NCBI GenBank assembly: GCA_001970955.1
Contig: MPUH01000065.1
Span: 1 to 64,000 of the forward strand
Direction of reading: 5' to 3'
DNA length: 64,000 bases
Origin: Stentor coeruleus
Taxonomy: Eukaryota > Ciliophora > Heterotrichea > Heterotrichida > Stentoridae
This document shows positions 57,989 to 64,000 of this stretch, piece after piece. A program made the position numbers and the translations under genes. Numbering within the stretch: the stretch's first letter is position 1; every line of letters starts with the position of its first letter. The notes beneath the pieces are model-generated. The model did no database searches. It was not told the DNA's origin and saw nothing but the letters and a program-made list of their open reading frames with translations.

Positions 57989-59356
57989 CTAATTAAAACC
58001 TAAATCCTTTTGGTTTATTCCTAAGTTGCTGATTTCATCTTTTATACTCTGCTCATCCTCAGCTTTTCTACACTTCTTATAATTCTCAATCCCGGCCCAG
58101 ACCTTAGCAATTTTCTCATTCATATTAACAATATTAAGTTTCTCCCTTTCAAGCATTTCCCTCTCTTTCTCATTCTCTTCTTTAAGAATATTCAATTTCT
58201 CTATATTACTCCTCATCAATTCTATAAGTTCTTTACACCCTGTAACTTTCATCCAATTCTCTTCAATATTTTTTTCCTTTTCTAATACTTCAGCTTCCTT
58301 TTTTTTAATCCTATTACGAGCTTTTTCCATATAAACTCTGAAATTTTCCTCAAGTTTTTTTAAACTTAACTGATTTATCTTTTCTGAATCAAAAGACTCT
58401 GTATTTTGTTTTTTCATATATTTTTCTAAGAGTTTTTTACGTTGTTTTTCGTCATTAGAAACTTCTTTTTCCATTGCCTTGACGATTTTGGAGAACATGT
58501 TTGAGGTTTGTTTGGTCTCTGAAATCACTTTTTCAGCTCTTAAGATGGAGATTTTGCTTTTGAGTTGGTCGATTTGTTGAGAAATTTTAGATATTTCTTC
58601 TTCTTCTTGAGCTTTTTCTAGTAAACTTTCTAGGACTTTTAGTCTTTCTTGTGGGTCTTCAGGCATGTCTTCATTTTCAATATGTTTTCTCGATAGTCCT
58701 TCTCTTGCTGCTAGGTGTTTTTCCCGTTTTTCCAGTTCCTGGTTGAAAACAACAAGGCTTTTTAGTTTGTCTAGATAGCTTTGCTTTAATTTATCTAGTT
58801 CTTCTAGTTGGAACTCTAGGTTAGCTTTTGCTTGTTCAATTGTCCTGTTTTTCTTTGCCTGGAGCTTAATCTCAACATCAAGAGCAATCTCTCTTCTAAT
58901 CTTCATAATATCATGTCCACAATCCATAATACTATTCTCAATAAATGTTGTTTCTCTAAAATCATACGGTACATCTGCATTACTTAACATTGCTTCAAAA
59001 CTCTCACCTCCAATCTGCAAAATACATTTTTTCCCATTCAACACCCCTTTTATATTTTGCACCAGTTGAAGAAGTTCACTTTTACTATAAACAATTTTTT
59101 TAACAGATCGATATTTATCACTTAAAAAGTCTTCAACTATCATAGCTGTCCTATCTAACTGTATAGCTAACATTTCAACTTTTTTCTCAAACTCATCTGG
59201 AATATCTAAACTAGAATCATCTGAATCTTTATCTAACCAGTTTGTTGTTATTAAAGACATACGAGCTTGACGTTCGATTGAAGTATCTGGAATCCCTTCC
59301 ATCATTTGTTGTAGGGCAAAGTTCAGCCGGTCAATTTGGTCTGCGACTTCTTCCAT
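57989..59356 (-). CDS. Long coiled-coil protein, unknown
   Basis: The product has 455 residues. The first 160 are mixed helical with an acidic patch (D-K-D-S-D-D-S-S) near 43-50 and a possible small globular part (I-L-Q-I-G-G-E-S near 112-119). From about 165 to 435 it is an almost continuous coiled coil rich in E, K, L and I. No motor head, CH domain or other named domain is present. Such proteins in ciliates are commonly basal-body or axonemal, and none can be named from this. The start ATG at 59356 is the first in frame and lies next to an AT-rich flank. Confidence 0.78.
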   Translation of the reverse strand: MEEVADQIDRLNFALQQMMEGIPDTSIERQARMSLITTNWLDKDSDDSSLDIPDEFEKKVEMLAIQLDRTAMIVEDFLSDKYRSVKKIVYSKSELLQLVQNIKGVLNGKKCILQIGGESFEAMLSNADVPYDFRETTFIENSIMDCGHDIMKIRREIALDVEIKLQAKKNRTIEQAKANLEFQLEELDKLKQSYLDKLKSLVVFNQELEKREKHLAAREGLSRKHIENEDMPEDPQERLKVLESLLEKAQEEEEISKISQQIDQLKSKISILRAEKVISETKQTSNMFSKIVKAMEKEVSNDEKQRKKLLEKYMKKQNTESFDSEKINQLSLKKLEENFRVYMEKARNRIKKKEAEVLEKEKNIEENWMKVTGCKELIELMRSNIEKLNILKEENEKEREMLEREKLNIVNMNEKIAKVWAGIENYKKCRKAEDEQSIKDEISNLGINQKDLGFN

Positions 59357-59768
59357 ATTTAATTAGATATTGTATTTTAATTTTGAAGATAAATGGAGGA
59401 TAAATAAACAGATTAGGATTTGGGAATTTTGGAGGAGTTGAAAGTTGGACTAAGTTTTATGATGGATATAATTGGTCTTTGAGTTTTATATGAAAAAAAT
59501 ACTTAGGATGTAGAAGAAAGTTATAAAAGGAGGTAAAATTAAAGTGTTAGATGAAGAGAATTAGTAAGAATTAAGTTTCCTTCATAATGAGAACCTTTTG
59601 TGTAAATTTTGAGTACAAAATTAACTCTTGGAGAAAAAAGGATTATCTATACTATAATAAGCTTATAAATAATAATCATTAATAAATCATGATTAACTTT
59701 TACAATAAAAACAATATTCTAAAGGATTATTATATTGAATTATTAACGAATATTAACCTGTAATTAAT
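59357..59768. promoter_or_regulatory. 412-base spacer between - strand genes
   Basis: The left half, which precedes the - gene ending at 57989, is G-rich and C-poor on the + strand (so C-rich on the gene's own strand). The right part is A/T-rich. No discrete motif is recognised. Confidence 0.45.
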
Positions 59769-60791
59769 TCACATATCACCAAGAGAAACTTCATTTTCAA
59801 AGCTGATTTGATTGATTAATTGTCTTAACGATGCATCAAACTCTGAATTAGACCCAAGCGATTCCTCTAAAGGTCTTATGACCATATTTTGCTGAAAGCT
59901 CAGCTCTTCTATTATTTGCAAATCACTCAAGCTATCATGATGTTTATTTTTTTCATGATCAATCTCAATAGCTGTACTAATCTCGCTTTCTGAAGGATTT
60001 TCTTTATTATTTATTGCTTTTAATGCTTCTTTGACTTGCTCAACTTCAATTTTATTGTTTTTTTGCAAGTTTTCTATTTCTTTGAAAAATTTCTCTTGAA
60101 GTTCTTGAACCACTTCTAAAAACTGTTTTTTTAATGTCCGCATATTGCTTGAATGCTCTATTTCTCGATATTTTAATTGTTTTTCATGCATTTCGGTAAT
60201 GATTTGAAGCTTTTCGCTAAACCTTTTTTGTTGCTCTTCAAGTTCGAAGTTCTTTTCCATGATGATTTTTTGTAAACTGCTTGATGAGGGTTTATTTGAT
60301 TGTTGGGCAAAAAGTTTTTCTAGGTCGTTTTTCATTTTAGTGATTTTTTGCTCGTGTCTTTCGTGAAGTTCTTGTATTTGGATTGCGTGTTTATGATTGG
60401 TTTCACATAATCTGGCTGTTAGAATTGCTATTGTTTCATTTGCGAGCTTTAACTGATTGCTCATGATTTGTATTTCTTGATTCAGCCTGTTAATGTTGTT
60501 TAGGTATTTTTTACCCATAGGCATAATGTCAGGTTGATCTTTTTCTAGTGATGCTGAATCTATTGAGGTTTCTTGGTACTTTTGATGTATAGAATTGAAC
60601 TTTAAAGGGTAGCTTATTGGAGAATTCGCTTTAACTTCAGTCGGAATTGAGTCTTTATACGGACTTTCCCCTGGAGAACTGATAGTTTTGCGATGGGTCT
60701 TAGGAAAATTCTTAGGATACAAAGTATTGCTACGGCTTAGTTGTTGCCGGGATAGGTTATCAATATGAGCATTTCCTAGTTCGAAATTCAT
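59769..60791 (-). CDS. Coiled-coil protein with disordered ends, unknown
   Basis: The product has 340 residues. The first 90 are polar and probably disordered, with S-P sites (T-I-S-S-P-G-E-S-P near 37-44). Residues about 95-265 form a coiled coil with His- and Gln-rich turns (I-Q-E-L-H-E-R-H-E-Q near 141-150). The acidic C terminus (about 270-340) includes E-E-S-L-G-S-N-S. No known family is recognised. It shares strand and type with the neighbouring coiled-coil gene but no obvious sequence similarity. Confidence 0.72.
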   Translation of the reverse strand: MNFELGNAHIDNLSRQQLSRSNTLYPKNFPKTHRKTISSPGESPYKDSIPTEVKANSPISYPLKFNSIHQKYQETSIDSASLEKDQPDIMPMGKKYLNNINRLNQEIQIMSNQLKLANETIAILTARLCETNHKHAIQIQELHERHEQKITKMKNDLEKLFAQQSNKPSSSSLQKIIMEKNFELEEQQKRFSEKLQIITEMHEKQLKYREIEHSSNMRTLKKQFLEVVQELQEKFFKEIENLQKNNKIEVEQVKEALKAINNKENPSESEISTAIEIDHEKNKHHDSLSDLQIIEELSFQQNMVIRPLEESLGSNSEFDASLRQLINQISFENEVSLGDM

Positions 60792-61649
60792 TAGAAATAA
60801 CTTTTAATATTAACTCCATATCATATTTTGTTTTTATTAAGTCTTATAAGTTTTATAGGTAAAGCTTTATATAATTTTTTTAAAGGGATTCCAATAGATT
60901 TACTTTTTTTTATGAAATTTATTATGTGTTTGTAGTAAAACTTGTAACATAATTTTTTTCATTGATTGGTTTAGGATTTATCATTGTTATTTTTTATAGG
61001 AAAATATTTGTGGATTTTTATTGATAAAAGATAAGGAGCTTTTTTAATAAGGGTTTTGCAGTTGGTTTTTATTTTGGATAAAATTGTGAATAGAGGAAAA
61101 TATGGAGATTTTATAAAAAGTTGGAATTTATATTTTGTTAATGTGGTATAGGTAATATTTTCAGCATGGGTATTGTGAGGAGTTAACAACTTGGATATTG
61201 CATTTTGTGTGGGCATTGTTATATTTTTTTCATAACTCAATAAATATTTCATTGTTTCTAATGATAATATGANGTGGATTTAAATATAATTTTATTATAT
61301 GATATAAATATCGTTATATAATAAAAATTATGTGCGGGCATTGTTATATTTTTTTCATAACTCAATAAATATTTCATTGTTTCTAATGATAATATGATTA
61401 TTTGTTATACTTTAATTATGATTTCACCACATAAAATAAAAATTTTCTACTTATAGATTATTATTCATCTCATAACATAAAAAAATTAGCATTAAATCTT
61501 CTATCTTCATATAAAAACCTCTATTTTCCATCAAAAAAAAGTGTCATAAAATCCTAAACTAACATTTCCCATATATTCAAACCTTCTAATAAACTAATCT
61601 CTCTAATAATCTCTAATATCGAAACTATCCTCATATTATTTTATCTAAC
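60792..61649. other. 858-base spacer with assembly duplication
   Basis: Spacer between two - strand genes. The left part is G/T-rich and C-poor on the + strand. An open frame at 60971-61252 (-) has 93 codons but sits wholly in this biased flank and has no domain or coding-like repeats, so I do not call it. The only discrete feature is the duplication around the N at 61273. Confidence 0.5.
61206..61397. other. Contig-join artefact: 67-mer copies around N
   Basis: A 67-base segment at 61206-61272 is followed by N (61273), then 57 unrelated bases, then a second copy at 61331-61397 with one difference (T at 61210, C at 61335). The single base change and the extra bases suggest two haplotype or error-bearing contig ends placed side by side. 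A real near-perfect repeat is possible but less likely given the same pattern at the other two N positions. Confidence 0.75.
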
Positions 61650-62111
61650 CTAATCCTGTGCTGCAATATCTTCGAAATTCTGTGTTCCAACTAAATCTGG
61701 GACTTCATCATCAGCTTGTGCAGGTTTGCCAGCAGTTAAAAATTCTTTCAAAAACTCAATCTTCTTATCTCCTAACTGAGGAATGATTCCTGGCATAAGG
61801 TCTCTTAAGCTTTTAACTTCACTTTTGCCGGTAATCACAAAGAAATTATCTCTAATATTTCCTTCAATTGTCGGATTTTCGAAATGGAGAACAGTATTAT
61901 CATCTTGGAAAAAGTTCACTTCGTCTATACCTGGTAATGGCTGAACACCCAATTTCTTGATTGCTGATTTTACTTTCTTATCATCAACTTGATTTGCTTT
62001 ATGAGGAACTTTGTTCTTTTTGCGCATAGAACCTTTGCCACCAATGCGTAGGTTGTCCCCGAATTTCGCTGCAAGTTTTTTCCTTGCTTCAATCACTTCT
62101 GGGTCTTCCAT
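61650..62111 (-). CDS. BTF3: NAC beta subunit (BTF3)
   Basis: The product has 153 residues, the usual size. The N terminus carries the ribosome-binding motif R-I-G-G-K-G-S-M-R-K-K-N-K (about 22-34). The NAC domain follows (about 38-105) with the family signatures L-G-V-Q-P-L-P-G-I-D-E-V-N-F-F and L-H-F-E-N-P-T-I. A short acidic tail closes it. It forms a dimer with NAC alpha at the ribosome exit tunnel, shields nascent chains and prevents wrong targeting to the ER. No intron. It is expected to be highly expressed. Confidence 0.95.
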   Translation of the reverse strand: MEDPEVIEARKKLAAKFGDNLRIGGKGSMRKKNKVPHKANQVDDKKVKSAIKKLGVQPLPGIDEVNFFQDDNTVLHFENPTIEGNIRDNFFVITGKSEVKSLRDLMPGIIPQLGDKKIEFLKEFLTAGKPAQADDEVPDLVGTQNFEDIAAQD

Positions 62112-62896
62112 ATTATTTAAACCACAATTAGAGAGTGATATTTGAAGGAATTTTTTAGGGCTTTTTAGGATTTTGAAGATATTTTTAGAAAATTATTGTA
62201 GGAAACTAGGCTTTTTTTATAATTATAAGCTTGGCAATTAGTTGGGAATAATTATAAAGTTATATCAAACTACACGATCTATTTTTTAATATTTTATTGT
62301 TGATTAATTATATTTACAAGGGAGAGATTTAAATATATTTTGCATACATAATAAGTATAAATTTAATGTTAATTATATCTCTAATCATAAAGTTATATAT
62401 AAATACTACTCATTATACAATATTCTTATTCTAAACTCTAATCTAAATCTAAAAAAAAATACTAAAAAATCTAATAAACTTTTAAAACCTCTAGACATAA
62501 TTCATTAAAATTCTAGTTTTTTTTATCTCAAAAACCTTTTATAATCAAAAAAAAATATTATAAGTCCAGTATCCATTTAATAATACAAAAATATAAAAAC
62601 TATATAAACTCAATACAACAGATAAAAATTCCTAAACATACAAGTCAAAAAACTAGTAAATTTTCTTTTAAAATCCCTAAACTAAGCCTCAAAAAATCTT
62701 CAAAACTTATCCTGAAAACTAATAATTTCCATTGTTTTACAAGAATAAAAACTGTAAAATAAAGTAAAAAATATGTCACAATATAAGTTTATAACTACTA
62801 AACCAATTCAAACCCCACAAAAATCATAATCTTCTTCCTTTAAAAAAGGTAAGTTTTCCTATTAATAATCTTAGTAGTTATTCTTTTCAAAGGCTA
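62112..62896. promoter_or_regulatory. 785-base divergent spacer
   Basis: Between NAC beta (-) and a kinase gene (+). The left 120 bases are G/T-rich, the right 450 nearly G-free and A/C/T-rich, so each flank is C-biased on the strand of its gene. No discrete motif or RNA gene is recognised. Confidence 0.5.
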
Positions 62897-64000
62897 ATGG
62901 CTAATAAAAGCTTAATGAAAGATAGGTTTGTTAAAGAACTCGGGAACCAATTCGCAATTTTGTCCCAACTTGGTAGAGGCGCTTTTAGCAAGGTTTACGA
63001 ATGCATAAATATCCACACTCATAAACTTGTAGCAGTTAAAATTATGAGGAAATATAAACTTACCGCAAAGCAGCTGTGTTTTGCTGAGCAAGAGTCGCAT
63101 ATTCTTCAAAAACTCAATCATCCAAATATAATCAAATTATACGGGGTTTATAGTACTGAGTCATTTCTAGTTATCGAAATGGAATGCCTAAAAGAAAAAT
63201 CCCTTGCTGAGCTTATAAAAAAAAAGTCCCTAACTGAAGAAGAGTCATCAATCATAATGCAAACAATTTTTAAAGCGGTTTATTATATGCATAAATCTCA
63301 TATTATTCATAGGGACTTAAAACCAGAAAATTTGATTTTTGCCAGCAAGGATTTAAGCTCTTTAAAAATTGCGGATTTTGGGTTAAGTACTGAATTCGAA
63401 CTTGGAGAAAAACTTGATACACAAGTTGGGACGATCATTTATATGTCTCCTGAGCAAATCAATTGTAAAAAGTATAGCGAAACTGCTGATATTTGGAGTT
63501 GTGGAATGATTATGTATTATTTACTTACAAATACACATCCTATATATGTGAGTGGGGATAATTTGGACAGATTTAAAGTTAAACTTAATGGTGCCCGATG
63601 GGATTTTACGAATAATGTGTCTGATATGGCTCGGGATCTTTTTTTAAGATGTGTGAAAAGTAATCCAATAGAAAGATATAGTGCAGCATTAGCATTAAAT
63701 CATCCTTGGATTAACCATTGCAGCAATCGTATCCCAATGACACATTTAGAAGAAGTGCGTCTCCACCAAGATAAGCTTAAGATTAAAATGCTTTGTATTA
63801 CAGGTATTTTCTTAACCAACATCGCTATAAAATCTAATATCGTACAGAAAATATCTCTAAATACCCCTAATGAACTACCTCCTGAAAAAGCACCTCCAAC
63901 AAGAACAAGGAATAATTTGACTAGTCTTCATATACCAAGAAGAAAACCAAAAAGCAATTCGAATACATTAAAAATATCAAGTGATAATAGTTCATTGCTT
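62897..64000 (+). CDS. Protein kinase (CAMK/CDPK-like), 3' end outside window
   Basis: An open frame starts at the ATG at 62897 and runs 368 codons to the right edge without a stop, so the gene is cut by the window. The kinase domain covers about residues 20-275 with every key residue: Gly loop G-R-G-A-F-S-K-V (26-33), Lys48, H-R-D-L-K-P-E-N (Asp140), D-F-G (160-162), M-S-P-E and D-I-W-S-C-G. It is therefore expected to be active, in contrast to the two other kinases of this window. The style is CAMK/CDPK. After the domain the chain becomes Pro- and Ser-rich (P-P-E-K-A-P-P-T-R near 330), so calcium-binding repeats, if any, would lie further right. An alternative start is at codon 7 (62915). 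Confidence 0.88.
   Translation, partial: MANKSLMKDRFVKELGNQFAILSQLGRGAFSKVYECINIHTHKLVAVKIMRKYKLTAKQLCFAEQESHILQKLNHPNIIKLYGVYSTESFLVIEMECLKEKSLAELIKKKSLTEEESSIIMQTIFKAVYYMHKSHIIHRDLKPENLIFASKDLSSLKIADFGLSTEFELGEKLDTQVGTIIYMSPEQINCKKYSETADIWSCGMIMYYLLTNTHPIYVSGDNLDRFKVKLNGARWDFTNNVSDMARDLFLRCVKSNPIERYSAALALNHPWINHCSNRIPMTHLEEVRLHQDKLKIKMLCITGIFLTNIAIKSNIVQKISLNTPNELPPEKAPPTRTRNNLTSLHIPRRKPKSNSNTLKISSDNSSLL

Noticed and set aside
60971-61252. 93-codon - strand frame between coiled-coil gene and NAC beta
   Set aside because: It lies in a flank whose base bias (C-rich on that strand) removes stops by itself; residues are T, N, I, K, P, Y filler with no motif.
1-64000. Transposons, viral or virus-like elements, CRISPR arrays, rRNA and tRNA genes
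   Set aside because: I saw no transposase, integrase, reverse transcriptase or capsid motifs, no terminal repeats with target duplications, no regular spacer arrays, and no sequence with rRNA or tRNA hallmarks.

Overview
The window reads as the left end of a macronuclear chromosome of a heterotrich ciliate, most likely Stentor or a close relative. The evidence is direct. The first 33 bases are a C-rich CACCCTAA telomere array. Spliceosomal introns are only 15 or 16 bases long: seven can be placed exactly. TAA, TAG and TGA all act as normal stops, which fits Stentor's standard code and argues against Blepharisma (TGA = Trp). The sequence is strongly AT-rich, genes are densely packed on both strands, and spacers between some divergent start codons are as short as 19 bases. 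I see no bacterial, viral or transposon genes, no CRISPR array, and no tRNA or rRNA that I can support.

Layout. 1-912: telomere and subtelomere. 913-4926: a giant cysteine-rich protein built from about two dozen minimal RING-like modules, then a second type of four-cysteine module, then an IBR-like end; this is the most unusual gene here. 5308-13770: ciliary and trafficking genes (LRRC49-type tubulin polyglutamylase subunit, a protein with a dynein-light-chain-like coiled coil, a WDR7/rabconnectin-3 beta homologue, a small unknown). 14017-17916: VPS8. 17954-22777: a coiled-coil protein and a membrane protein joining a voltage-sensor-like S4 helix to a degenerate class III cyclase domain. 23237-31727: a giant USP deubiquitinase, a charged coiled-coil protein and the splicing factor PRP17/CDC40. 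32091-34945: two tandem MFS transporters, each split into three exons by two tiny introns at the same positions. 35055-35535: a protein kinase pseudogene. 35711-38627: an M20 amidohydrolase and an SCP/FCP-type phosphatase. 40395-43425: a protein with two cyclic-nucleotide-binding domains and a kinase with a changed DFG motif. 43622-47100: gene relics around a zinc-finger/coiled-coil gene. 47176-51738: a kynurenine-type aminotransferase, a CDPK-like kinase and a seven-helix membrane protein hidden by an intron. 52196-57600: a PIWI protein with a complete DEDH site and VPS11. 57989-62111: two coiled-coil proteins and NAC beta. 62897-64000: a kinase gene running off the right edge.

How the genes fit together. 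VPS8 and VPS11 are subunits of the same endosomal tether (CORVET), and WDR7 proteins act on V-ATPase, so three endolysosomal genes lie within 48 kb. LRRC49, the dynein-like protein and several coiled-coil proteins suit a heavily ciliated cell. Cyclic-nucleotide sensing (cyclase-like protein, cNMP-binding protein) and three protein kinases, two with altered DFG motifs, fit the expanded signalling repertoire of ciliates. These are ordinary eukaryotic neighbourhoods, not operons. Three single N bases (33590, 44478, 61273) are each flanked by a duplicated stretch and look like unmerged contig overlaps; one falls inside a gene and breaks its frame artificially.
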